A DNA stretch of 64,000 bases from a virus, in IMG/VR virus record IMGVR_UViG_3300024265_000045, positions 1-64,000 of that record; one strand, given 5' to 3'. The position numbers and the translations under genes were made by a program. The notes beneath the pieces were generated by a model. The model did not search any database. It was not told the DNA's origin and worked only from the letters and a program-made list of their open reading frames with translations. Below, in pieces: positions 16,526 to 25,368 of this stretch. Positions within the stretch are counted from its first letter, which is position 1, and each line of letters opens with the position of its first letter.

Positions 16526-19500
16526 TATTTTCTCACAGCAGCTAGGGCAGCTTGAACATCATAGTATATACTTGCAGAAGACTGTACATTTTTATATGTT
16601 GGATTTATTTCGAGTTGAGTGCGCTGATCAAAGGTTTGGGTAGTCTGACTTTGATCAAGATCCAGTCTTGGAGACGGTGGGAGAAATCCTGGTGCTGAAA
16701 TTTGAGGAGCGGCTTGAGCAAATACAGGCTGACTGATCTGAGTACTCAAAGCATCTTCGGCTAAGAATAGCATAGACCTCATTGTCTGCCGTATCATAGT
16801 TTCTAATAGAGGAGCTGTTTTCTCCATTCCTTGAACCATACCTGTGATCCAGTCAGATGATAGAGTAGCAAATTTCTTAGACGGAGATCTTGAACCAGTA
16901 ATTTGAGCGACAAGATCAAGAGCTTGAAATATAAGCTCCCGAAGAAAATCCAAAATTAGATAGGCTTTATCGTATATACCTTGAAGAATGCCAAGCATAA
17001 GATTCCTACCCATCTGCTTGAAGGTTTCTTGATATTCTCCAAATATTTTTATGAGACGATCGATAAACATGATGAATTCCCATAACTGTTCTCCAGCAAA
17101 ATTAAGGATTGCTCTGCCAATCTGTTGAATTAATGAACCTGTTACATCATACATTTTAGGTTCATTATTACTTATCCCGTCAATCCAAACTTGCATCCAG
17201 TCATCAAACCATTCTCCTAATGCGAACATTCCTTCTATAAAAGATCGTAATAATTCTTTAGCAAACTCTGTAAAAAGATCTAGTATAGAGTCTAATCCAT
17301 CAGAGATAATTTCAATTAATGATCCAAGTATATCAGGATATTCGTCTAACCTTTTCAATTGTTTCTCAAAATTTTTCATGGCAAGTCCAACAAGAATAAA
17401 TGGAGTCAATAGGAAGAACATAGCTGTTGCTACTGAACCAATCGCAGTTGTCAAGAGAGGAGATACTGTAAAGGCTTTTCGAAGTAAGAAAATAGCTCCA
17501 ACAACTTTTAAAATTGTTGGAAGATTTTCTAAAAGTATCGTAATGAACTTCTCGAATAATTCTCCACCGTCAGTCTCAAGCCAGTCTGTAAAATCATTCA
17601 ATGCAGGTATTATATCTTCTGTCAAAGTTTCACTAAAGTCTTCCAGGAATGAAATTATATTAGGTCCACTTGCTAAAAGTTTTTCAGATAAACCAACTAT
17701 TAGCTCTCCTACAATATCCAACAAAGAACCTGTTGTATCAACACCAACTCCTAATAAAGCTTCAGAGGCAATTCCAGCTATTTCCTTCAGTAATCTTGTA
17801 ATGTCAGGTCCATACAGCTCCCAAAATTCCAACAAATTTCCCCAAGCTTCTTTCAAATCTTCTACAAATTCATCCCATGCTCCAGAAATTTTTGTATACC
17901 AGTCTGACTCAACGATATCAGCTACTAACTCATCTATGTTACCAAATAAATCAAGCTTCTCAATGTCTTCACCGAATTTATTCCAATCTTCAAAAAAAGT
18001 TCCAAATAATTCTTCAAAAGACGGCAAGGAGGCTGTAAATTCCGCCCACATATCATCCATTTCTCTACCGATAATTTCGGACAGTCCTACAATAGTTTCT
18101 TGTAACGATGCGTCTAAATCAGCCCCCAGATCGTCGAAAGATGATGGATCAAACTCAAATCCCATAAATTCTAAGTCAGTTTTTTCTCCCTCAATTGTTC
18201 TAATCATTTGTTTTCGTATTTCATTCTGAGCTATAAGTATGTCAAGTAAAGATTTCTCACCAGTAACTCTTGAGCTAAGAATATCTTGTTCAGTTTTAGC
18301 AATAGAAAGAGCAGCATTCTTCAAAGCCATTTGTTCATCTTTAGCAGCTTTTAGCTTATTTTTCGCAGAGGCTATAGCCACGCCCCGCTCTACTTTTGTC
18401 TGCCGTATCTGTCTCTGAAGTATAATGTCACGTTTTTCTAACTCAAGAGTTGTTCGTTCTTCATCTGTAAGTCTTAAAGTAGTTAGAGCTTGCTCTATTT
18501 CTTGAAGTCTGGTATTTTCTTCAAAAACCTTCCTGTTATCGCCTAATTGATTTTCTAAACTCTGTAAAATATCATCATAATACCGAGTTGTATCATTCAA
18601 TTCATCCTGAGCTTTCGTCACTTGTCCAGTGATTATAGCGTAATCTCTCATAATGGGTAGAAGTCTAGAATTAAATCTTTCTGAAACATCTATCAGGTTC
18701 TGAACGTTTTGAATAGCTTCTCCAAAAACAACTACAGTCTGTTCTCCAGTAAAGCTCAATGCTCTTTGAACCATAGTCAGAGTATTAGTCGCTTTAGTGA
18801 GTAATACTGTATTTCTTGTATATCGAGCAAATAAATTGGAAGCTTCTCCAATCTTATCAGATAAGTCTTCAAACGCATCTTTAGCTACATCTCCAGTTTC
18901 TCCAAAAGCAATTATGACTACTTTTAATTGTTCTAAACTGGCAATGGCTATATCTCCAGAGGCAGCTAACGCAATCTCATCTATAGCTGTTGATCGTAAG
19001 AAAGATCTAAATGTTCCAATTAATGCTTCAAGTGGTCCAAAATCAACTCCAACCCATCCATCTAAATATACTTGAGCTGCTGCTTGACCCCATGCTGCAA
19101 GTTCTGGAAGAAACTTTGGAGGACTTCCAGGCTTTAACCATTCAGTCAATACTCTAGTCAAAAAGGATAGAGCAGAAATAACCCCGGAAGCTCCTGTCAC
19201 AATTCCTTGTGCGAAAGACATAGTAAAGTCTATGCCCCACCCGAAAGTCTTACTAGACAATATTTTGAAGAAATTTTCAAATGTTTTATCCGGAGCAAGA
19301 AATTCCTGAAAAGCTGTAATACCTCGAGCTAAAAATTGAATTAGATTACGAACAAAGTGAACTACAGTAAGAACGGCTCTGGCAACATCTAAAGTCGTCG
19401 GTGCTGCAAGTCCCAAATAAGTTAGAAAAATTTGCATTGCTGGTATCAAATCATTTATTAAAGCCTGATAAATTTCATCAAAAGCAATGGCTATTGTATG

Positions 19501-20559
19501 TCCAGCGGCGGAAAATACTCTAAGCATTTCTGGTTGGAATAATTTATCTAAAGCTTCTGAAAATTTTACTCCTAACTTATCTACTAAAGGACCAAGTAAC
19601 TCTAAACCAAAAGCTGTGGATATAAAGTCCTTTATATTCTGTATAACTCCAGGAAGAGTTCTAGACATTCTCTCCATAGATTCTGGAAAGTCTTTATCTG
19701 CCATTTGTGAGAAAGTATTAATGAAGTCCATACCAGTCACGATACCTTCTTCCATTTGTTTCCGTACTTCAGAAAACGACACACCCGCCGTGTCAGCCAA
19801 TTTTTGAATGATTGTATTGACAGGTACAAATGAAGTTGCAAGGTCTCGTAAGTCCCTGCCCATGATACGAGTGGATGAAATCATTTGACCAAAGTTATAA
19901 ATAATTCTAGTTAAATGGTCGTCAGTGAGTCCCATCCCTGCTGTAAAGTTACCAACAGAAACAATCAACTTTTTCAATTTAGTTGTTGTAAATCCATACG
20001 AGTTAGCCATAGAAACTGCATTAGCTAGAGACTGAACACTGAATGGAGTGGTAACGGCGAGCCGACGGATCCAGTTCATCAGTGATCTGACTTGACCTTC
20101 AACCGAGGACATTGCGTCAGCGACTGAACCTCCAAATGCTCTAGCAAAGTCTCTACCAACAAGACCCTCTAAACGTATCTGCAGAGTTTGGAACTGACCA
20201 GCAGCTTCCCACGCTAATTCCCCTACTTCTCGTAGCCCCCGCTTGAAAGCTCTAAATACATCAGCCACAAAAACTGCTCGAATAACCCAAAGCATACTTT
20301 GAAATTCTCCGAGTAATTTTTGTAACGAAGTTTTAGCCAGAGTCTGTACGGCTCCAACTAATTTAGCGACGGCAGCTTGGACTTGAGTTGAGATCGTTTT
20401 CCCCATATTACCGACTGACTTCTCGATCTTCTCTAAATTAGCGTTGTTCAAGTCAGCTATTGATTTATTGATAGCAAACAATCCACCGACCAATATTTTC
20501 ACATAAGGAGTGAATTCAGCTAAGTTTAGAACCGCAGCTATTCCAACAGGAACGGGCAT
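16525..20559 (-). CDS. Tail tape-measure protein
   Basis: 1344 aa, the longest gene in the window. Residues 120-330 contain a tape-measure core with TPFSVQSLANAVSMANSYGF and FSEVRKQMEEGIVTGMDF. Coiled-coil stretches follow near 600-760, several hydrophobic segments near 370-470 and 1000-1120, then RSPSKKFATLSSDWITGMVQGM near 1240, a motif typical of these proteins. It sets tail length; by the usual 0.15 nm per residue rule this suggests roughly 200 nm. It starts directly after the chaperone frameshift product, as in other siphoviruses. Confidence 0.95.
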   Translation of the reverse strand: MPVPVGIAAVLNLAEFTPYVKILVGGLFAINKSIADLNNANLEKIEKSVGNMGKTISTQVQAAVAKLVGAVQTLAKTSLQKLLGEFQSMLWVIRAVFVADVFRAFKRGLREVGELAWEAAGQFQTLQIRLEGLVGRDFARAFGGSVADAMSSVEGQVRSLMNWIRRLAVTTPFSVQSLANAVSMANSYGFTTTKLKKLIVSVGNFTAGMGLTDDHLTRIIYNFGQMISSTRIMGRDLRDLATSFVPVNTIIQKLADTAGVSFSEVRKQMEEGIVTGMDFINTFSQMADKDFPESMERMSRTLPGVIQNIKDFISTAFGLELLGPLVDKLGVKFSEALDKLFQPEMLRVFSAAGHTIAIAFDEIYQALINDLIPAMQIFLTYLGLAAPTTLDVARAVLTVVHFVRNLIQFLARGITAFQEFLAPDKTFENFFKILSSKTFGWGIDFTMSFAQGIVTGASGVISALSFLTRVLTEWLKPGSPPKFLPELAAWGQAAAQVYLDGWVGVDFGPLEALIGTFRSFLRSTAIDEIALAASGDIAIASLEQLKVVIIAFGETGDVAKDAFEDLSDKIGEASNLFARYTRNTVLLTKATNTLTMVQRALSFTGEQTVVVFGEAIQNVQNLIDVSERFNSRLLPIMRDYAIITGQVTKAQDELNDTTRYYDDILQSLENQLGDNRKVFEENTRLQEIEQALTTLRLTDEERTTLELEKRDIILQRQIRQTKVERGVAIASAKNKLKAAKDEQMALKNAALSIAKTEQDILSSRVTGEKSLLDILIAQNEIRKQMIRTIEGEKTDLEFMGFEFDPSSFDDLGADLDASLQETIVGLSEIIGREMDDMWAEFTASLPSFEELFGTFFEDWNKFGEDIEKLDLFGNIDELVADIVESDWYTKISGAWDEFVEDLKEAWGNLLEFWELYGPDITRLLKEIAGIASEALLGVGVDTTGSLLDIVGELIVGLSEKLLASGPNIISFLEDFSETLTEDIIPALNDFTDWLETDGGELFEKFITILLENLPTILKVVGAIFLLRKAFTVSPLLTTAIGSVATAMFFLLTPFILVGLAMKNFEKQLKRLDEYPDILGSLIEIISDGLDSILDLFTEFAKELLRSFIEGMFALGEWFDDWMQVWIDGISNNEPKMYDVTGSLIQQIGRAILNFAGEQLWEFIMFIDRLIKIFGEYQETFKQMGRNLMLGILQGIYDKAYLILDFLRELIFQALDLVAQITGSRSPSKKFATLSSDWITGMVQGMEKTAPLLETMIRQTMRSMLFLAEDALSTQISQPVFAQAAPQISAPGFLPPSPRLDLDQSQTTQTFDQRTQLEINPTYKNVQSSASIYYDVQAALAAVRK

Positions 20560-20760
20560 TTATTTGATATCCTTATTCTCGAACGCCATCATCTCACTTT
20601 TTGCTATCACGAATGCTATCATTGCAGCTCTAGTTGAGGACGGCAAGTCCCAATAATCGTCGAGATTCATATTCCATTCATTCGCAGTAAGTACATCTCT
20701 ATAAATTGAACCGACTTCCCAGTTCCCCAATGGAATTTTAAGTTTCTGTAGTGGTATCCC
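20560..20760 (-). CDS. Tail assembly chaperone C-terminal extension (frameshift product)
   Basis: A frame without its own credible start encodes LKIPLGNWEVGSIYRD, then NLDDYWDLPSSTRAAMIAF and a TAA right next to the tape-measure ATG. The DDYWDLP element is a hallmark of the downstream half of siphovirus tail chaperones. The frame is open through the end of the upstream chaperone gene and lies in +1 (equivalently -2) relative to it. A GGGG run at 20761-20758 (codons CGA GGG GAT) is the likely slip site. The fused protein would be made at low frequency. Confidence 0.75.
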   Translation of the reverse strand, partial: GIPLQKLKIPLGNWEVGSIYRDVLTANEWNMNLDDYWDLPSSTRAAMIAFVIAKSEMMAFENKDIK

Positions 20761-21373
20761 CTCGTCCGTCTGATGCGTCGGGTTCCACTTGATCTGGAAA
20801 GGATTCCTTTGCTTCGTCTAGGACCTCCTTGGAAACTCCAGTCAGCTCCATAACTAGTTCAAGTAAATTGGTAGCATCAGTTGAATGCTTTACAACATAA
20901 GCTGTTTTGAAAGCCAGTTCCACAGAATCTGCGTCATCATTACCATTCTCATCTTTAGGAAATTCTACCCCCTTAAGCTTCTGCCTGGATATCCATCTAG
21001 ACATTGGTATGGGAAGTTCTTCTGGCAAAGTAACTCCATCCAAAAGAACAGTGTTGATAACTTTTTCTGTAACCAGAATCCCAGCTTCGGTTTGTTTTTC
21101 TTCATACGCTGCCCATAATTTTTCAGCTTCAGGATCGCCTTTTATGGACTCCTCATCATGATATAGAGTTTCAATTCCTCCTCCAGCCAACTCTGCATCG
21201 TACGTGGGTTTCTCAGGTTGTTCAACAGAATTTATCACTGCCTGGATATCGAGAGGAGCCAATCCACCTAAAATAACTGTAAATCCATCTGAATTTGTAA
21301 ATTCAATTTCTTCAAATTCATTTTCATCACGTACATCAAACTTACGACGTTTCTTACTTTTTCTTTTTGCCAT
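20738..21373 (-). CDS. Tail assembly chaperone
   Basis: 211 aa, Lys/Arg-rich start (KRKSKKRRKF), then a mixed alpha/beta body with MSRWISRQKLKGVEFP and an acidic tail. Position between the major tail protein and the tape measure, and the overlapping +1 frame at its end, identify it as the first part of the gpG/gpGT-type chaperone pair, which coats the tape measure during tail assembly. GGGAGTACTGTA precedes ATG. Confidence 0.75.
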   Translation of the reverse strand: MAKRKSKKRRKFDVRDENEFEEIEFTNSDGFTVILGGLAPLDIQAVINSVEQPEKPTYDAELAGGGIETLYHDEESIKGDPEAEKLWAAYEEKQTEAGILVTEKVINTVLLDGVTLPEELPIPMSRWISRQKLKGVEFPKDENGNDDADSVELAFKTAYVVKHSTDATNLLELVMELTGVSKEVLDEAKESFPDQVEPDASDGRGDTTTET

Positions 21374-21390
21374 TACAGTACTCCCTGTGT

Positions 21391-21441
21391 CCTAGACTCG
21401 ATGTTGGCAGGGAGTTACCAATCCCCCCCATCAAGTCTAGG
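21391..21441 (-). terminator. Hairpin downstream of the major tail protein gene
   Basis: CCTAGACTTGATG pairs with CATCGAGTCTAGG (13 bp, one G-U) on the minus strand, with a 25-nt loop holding a G-run. It sits between the tail-tube gene and the chaperone gene. No T-run follows, so it may be a partial terminator or a 3'-end stabiliser that keeps the highly used upstream message above the downstream ones. Confidence 0.45.
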
Positions 21442-21469
21442 ACAACATATAAAATCTGCACTCCCAGAA

Positions 21470-22927
21470 TTACGCAACAGGTGAAATCAAAGCCATCATG
21501 CCAGATGTACCACTAGCGTTTCCAACAACATAGGAACGTTTCGGACTGACAATTCTGACATCGTTATAGCCAGCATTTGTGATTATTGGTATAGCATTCC
21601 AGTCATATCCACCATTGATTGTTATATAAATGTTACCGGAAGCAGCAGAACCAACAGCAATACCGAACAAACCATCCTTCCAAAATTCAACTGCTCCAAT
21701 AACAGAAGCATTGCGAACTTCCCAGGTTAGTCCACCATCATGGGTATATTCCATCCCATCTCCAACTGCCCAACCGAAGTATGCCGTGATCATATAGATA
21801 TCTCGTGCGGCTGCAAGAGTAGTTGAAGTTACAGCACTCCAGGTTGTTCCACCATCAGTTGTATTGGCGACCTCTCCAGCAGTCCAAATAGCAAAACCAG
21901 TTGTACTGGAAACAAAGTCGATACCCATGATGTCAGAAGCAGAAATTCCAGCATCTTCTTGAATGGTCCAAGTAAGACCACCATCACTGGAGAAGTAAAT
22001 CCGTCCACCGTCTGTCCCGAGCCATATATTGTACTGGTCAAGAGCAAATAGAGCATGATTACTGGCGACATACGCACCATTCGCAGCTCCATAATCAACA
22101 TTTGTCCAGGTTACTCCACCATCATCACTGTAAGCTATTTCACCTTCAACACCAGCATCTGTTGTTCCACGAGCAACAAGTATTCTTGTTACAGTCCTAC
22201 TAAGCTGAAAACAAACAATACCCTGAACATCTTCTCCGGCAGCAAAAGGATCTCCGACTGTTCCTGCCCACACAGCTTCATTTTGTGATGTCAAAATATT
22301 GGCTACATTAGCTGCGGACGCAGCTAAATGTTTCGTAGCTGCATACAAAGAATCCCAAGGATTAGTAGTAGGACCACAATCTCCAGCACAAACTTCTTCA
22401 CCGCAGATAGCAAATCCAGTTATATCCTCAGTTTCAGTCAAAGTAATACGATTGGCTTCAAGACTGAAGTACCTGGATAAAGTCTCTGCAGACATATCAA
22501 AACTTTGCGTAGATTCATTTTCATCCGCAGGTTGCCTGGAAGCTGTGTTACCCAAAGTTCTCTGAGTAACTTTTGTTCTCGCCATAGCAAATGAACGATC
22601 GTAATTAGCGAAAACATCTCTTCGACCGCACAGAACTTTATGGATATAAACTGGAACTAAACAAGTTTCAAGTTCTTCCAAGAAATCTGCGGTAGTGTGC
22701 ATCACGGATTCGATAGTAGTTGTAGGAACTCCAGGGTCTCCGGAATAGCTGTTCTTCACTTCATACTTACCAGACGCTGCTTTGTCTGCACAATAAGTCA
22801 GAGTCAAATCACCTTTTGGCTCGGTCAGATCACCAATACTGTGACAACCAAGATATTCTGGTTTGGTATTGGGTCCGTTAGGCTGAACCCAGATAGATGC
22901 TTGACCTGCAAGTAACGGACTAGACAT
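21470..22927 (-). CDS. Major tail protein with C-terminal Asp-box beta-propeller
   Basis: 485 aa. Residues 1-180 look like a tail-tube protein: start LAGQASIWVQPNG, GDLTLTYCADKAASGKYE, then a strand-rich core. Residues 250-480 carry five Asp-box repeats: SDDGGVTW, SSDGGLTW, TTDGGTTW, THDGGLTW and TINGGYDW, each about 45-55 residues apart, as in sialidase/Ycf48-type propellers. Tail-tube proteins often carry small Ig-like surface domains; a propeller here is unusual. It would decorate the tail along its length and may bind glycans or cell surfaces. AGGAGG precedes ATG. Confidence 0.75.
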   Translation of the reverse strand: MSSPLLAGQASIWVQPNGPNTKPEYLGCHSIGDLTEPKGDLTLTYCADKAASGKYEVKNSYSGDPGVPTTTIESVMHTTADFLEELETCLVPVYIHKVLCGRRDVFANYDRSFAMARTKVTQRTLGNTASRQPADENESTQSFDMSAETLSRYFSLEANRITLTETEDITGFAICGEEVCAGDCGPTTNPWDSLYAATKHLAASAANVANILTSQNEAVWAGTVGDPFAAGEDVQGIVCFQLSRTVTRILVARGTTDAGVEGEIAYSDDGGVTWTNVDYGAANGAYVASNHALFALDQYNIWLGTDGGRIYFSSDGGLTWTIQEDAGISASDIMGIDFVSSTTGFAIWTAGEVANTTDGGTTWSAVTSTTLAAARDIYMITAYFGWAVGDGMEYTHDGGLTWEVRNASVIGAVEFWKDGLFGIAVGSAASGNIYITINGGYDWNAIPIITNAGYNDVRIVSPKRSYVVGNASGTSGMMALISPVA

Positions 22928-22929
22928 AT

Positions 22930-23307
22930 TTATACCTCCTTTGCCGATTTGGCAATTGATACAATATCACGGGCACAAATTCCAATAGCCTCCGCTAAAG
23001 CACTTTGGATAGCTCCTGGCTTACTTTGTATATCTGCGTATGTCCATAGTCCAACTTTTCGCAAACATCCCGCTAAACACTCTGCGGTAATCTCCCTATT
23101 CGGTAGGGCGATTTCCCAAGGAATACCATAAGGCTGACCACGTTCTAGCTCATTCAAGGTCATTTCAATGAGCTTGGTATGAGGTATCTCTTCCGGCATT
23201 GCATCTGCAGGAAGAATCACCCTATTAGGAATACCTTCAACATTATATTCAAGTAAAAAAGCCATGTTCTTATGCCTAATAACTTTTACTTCAATTTTTT
23301 TATCCAT
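22930..23307 (-). CDS. Hypothetical structural-cluster protein (125 aa)
   Basis: Starts with a beta-strand segment (IEVKVIRHKNMAFLLEY) and ends in helices containing CLAGCLRKVGLWTYADI. No family recognised. It stands between a head-tail joining candidate and the major tail protein, so a tail-completion or minor head-tail role is likely. AAAGGAGG precedes ATG. Confidence 0.6.
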   Translation of the reverse strand: MDKKIEVKVIRHKNMAFLLEYNVEGIPNRVILPADAMPEEIPHTKLIEMTLNELERGQPYGIPWEIALPNREITAECLAGCLRKVGLWTYADIQSKPGAIQSALAEAIGICARDIVSIAKSAKEV

Positions 23308-23316
23308 ACGCCTCCT

Positions 23317-23856
23317 TTACAGCGACTGCCTCATGGACAGAGCTTCAGTAAAAATTTCAACTAGAATATCTTCAAACATTTCTTCAATTTCATCTTCTCT
23401 ATTTTCGGCAGTGACTTGATCCCAATTTCTAGCCCTTACTCCCCAATTCAGAACAATTTTAGCATGAACATTTCCTTCCCCGTCAATTCGTTCTGCATTA
23501 GCGGTCAGCGCATTAGGGTCAGTTTTAGACTGTCTAAATTCATCAAATACAAGATATTCTGTTTTCTCAGGATCTTTAGGTTCTATTACGTATTTCCCTT
23601 TTTCAACTCCCTTGCAAATGACATTATATAAAAAATCTTCTGTCCATACAGTAAATCCAATATTGACTTTATTGAATATTTTATTAGCTTCTATTTTTGG
23701 ACGTTTATCCCAAGTAAGTGTAGGAGCTTGCAAATCTTTCTTTATCAAAGCAATCATCTTACTCAATCTGGTCAAAACTGTAAGTCTCCAAGAACCTTTA
23801 CTTAGATTCCTGTAAGCTTCCAAATCAAAACCAGTTTTTGCAAAAGTTATTTCCAT
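23317..23856 (-). CDS. Putative tail-terminator/head-tail joining protein
   Basis: 179 aa with FDLEAYRNLSKGSWRLTVLTRLSKMIALIKKDL near the N-terminus, resembling HK97 gp10-type neck proteins in length and gene position (between connector and tail tube). The similarity is weak. ATG overlaps the upstream stop (TAATG). Confidence 0.5.
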   Translation of the reverse strand: MEITFAKTGFDLEAYRNLSKGSWRLTVLTRLSKMIALIKKDLQAPTLTWDKRPKIEANKIFNKVNIGFTVWTEDFLYNVICKGVEKGKYVIEPKDPEKTEYLVFDEFRQSKTDPNALTANAERIDGEGNVHAKIVLNWGVRARNWDQVTAENREDEIEEMFEDILVEIFTEALSMRQSL

Positions 23857-24914
23857 TATCTACCTGCAGGAAAAGCCATTGCGCCCATTTTATATTGAAT
23901 AAGACTAGTTGCGAACTGCCATGCCATCCAAGCCCCATCAGACAATCCGAAGTTACATTCCAATCTAGCTCGGCTCAAGTTTTTAGGTATATTTCTATCA
24001 GATCTCCAACGCTGAACTAATGGATCACAACCACAAGGAGCAATACTCATAAGAGAATGAGCTAAACGTACAATCGCCATTTCCATTTTCCTTGTGACTA
24101 CAGGAGCTCCAGCAGCATAATTAATAAACATCCTATAAGGACTACCACATATTGACGTATTTCTAGTCCAAACTCCGCCACTATAAGTCGCAACACTAAT
24201 TTTTATACTTCCAGAATATCCTTTCCTTAAAAGTCCGCATATAGTAGCTGTAGAATGATCACATGGAGTAGAATCGCAACCACAGACATTATTAGTATAA
24301 TGAATTTCTCCATGATCTGAAGTATTTGTATAAAATCTTTTGACATCTATAGTAGTCTGAAAATTAGCATTATCACTATATAGCCAACCTTCTGTAGGAT
24401 TATCCAACTGATCATAATCAACCATACGGCAGCGAGGGATCGAGATAACAAAGTTGGCTCCAACAATCTCAATTGAAGATGGTTCTATTCTATAGTCTAC
24501 ATCTGGGTAGAAAATAAAAATTTCTGACGTATCAGTAAGCCCTCCGGTAGGAACAGTAAATACAAGTGGATCAGTGGAAATATCAGCAACAGCAACATCG
24601 TCTCCAACACTTGCTTCACCCCTGGATCCTAGCTCAAGAACTTTTGACCAGTCAGTTGTAACCAAGCAAGAATATTTATGTTCCTCATCTTCGAACCATG
24701 ATTTAGTTAGAGGATATCCAGCTTGATCTTCTATCATTTCTTGAGCTTCCAAAAGATAAAACATTAAATCTGAGCGTTGCTGTTCATTCCATAATTCACG
24801 GCAGGCGTAAACAGGGTTATCTTCATTGGACACACCAAAAAAAGCACATTCAAAATATCCGATCAATTTGGCATATCGGGCTGGAGAAATAGCTCTGTAA
24901 GGAAGGTCTTCCAT
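23856..24914 (-). CDS. Putative head-tail adaptor, cysteine-rich
   Basis: 352 aa. N-terminal helices (ARYAKLIGYF ... LMFYLLEAQEMIEDQAGYPL) resemble a head-tail connector start. The middle is beta-rich with a cluster of cysteines (NVCGCDSTPCDHSTATICG) and another CGCD near residue 305, plausible as a metal- or disulfide-stabilised insert. It is the first gene of the neck-tail block. Family not certain. Confidence 0.55.
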   Translation of the reverse strand: MEDLPYRAISPARYAKLIGYFECAFFGVSNEDNPVYACRELWNEQQRSDLMFYLLEAQEMIEDQAGYPLTKSWFEDEEHKYSCLVTTDWSKVLELGSRGEASVGDDVAVADISTDPLVFTVPTGGLTDTSEIFIFYPDVDYRIEPSSIEIVGANFVISIPRCRMVDYDQLDNPTEGWLYSDNANFQTTIDVKRFYTNTSDHGEIHYTNNVCGCDSTPCDHSTATICGLLRKGYSGSIKISVATYSGGVWTRNTSICGSPYRMFINYAAGAPVVTRKMEMAIVRLAHSLMSIAPCGCDPLVQRWRSDRNIPKNLSRARLECNFGLSDGAWMAWQFATSLIQYKMGAMAFPAGR

Positions 24915-24999
24915 ATTTTTGCCTTATTATGTACTAATGTAAGTTCGTTTTACTAAACAGCACTTCTAAATACGTCTAAAACATATCCAATTTACGTAA

Positions 25000-25017
25000 C
25001 TGGTAGTTTACTACCAG
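25000..25017 (-). terminator. Short hairpin after the DUF1360 gene
   Basis: A perfect CTGGTAG/CTACCAG stem with a 4-nt loop lies seven bases after the stop of the DUF1360 gene, in the 108-bp gap before the adaptor gene. No T-run follows. It may be a weak terminator or an RNA end. The rest of the gap is AT-rich, with a poor TACATAAT box near the adaptor start. Confidence 0.35.
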
Positions 25018-25023
25018 CCTATT

Positions 25024-25368
25024 TTATCGATTATTCCGTGGATGTAATTTATCGATACCTGACTGAATTATATCTTGCACTCCACTAATTCCAAAAACCA
25101 AGACTATATACTCTGACCAATGAGGTGCTAAACTCCAAACATAAACAAGTAATCCTGAAAGCCATATACCGATACAAAAAGGACAATTGACAAACTCAGC
25201 TAAACTGAGGGTAAAAATATTTCTCTTATTTGCAGCTAATTTTTGTATCCAAAATCTGAAACTTTTAATAAGTCCCACAGGTCCATCTTCATCTGCTATC
25301 ACTCGAGCTATGCGATAACAAGCCAAAGAGTAAATTACGAACCTTAGAAACTCATTCAGAATAATCAA
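25024..25368 (-). CDS. DUF1360 membrane protein
   Basis: 114 aa. LACYRIARVIADEDGP and VNCPFCIGIWLSGLLVYVW match the DUF1360 family, small membrane proteins found in phages and Gram-positive bacteria. Two hydrophobic segments are visible (about 62-80 and 85-100). It overlaps the glycosyltransferase gene by 17 bases. Role unknown. Confidence 0.75.
   Translation of the reverse strand: MIILNEFLRFVIYSLACYRIARVIADEDGPVGLIKSFRFWIQKLAANKRNIFTLSLAEFVNCPFCIGIWLSGLLVYVWSLAPHWSEYIVLVFGISGVQDIIQSGIDKLHPRNNR

Noticed and set aside
17378-18229. 283-codon frame on the plus strand
   Set aside because: It lies wholly inside the tape-measure gene on the other strand and is Ser/Asn/Lys-rich, as expected from the reverse of that coding sequence.
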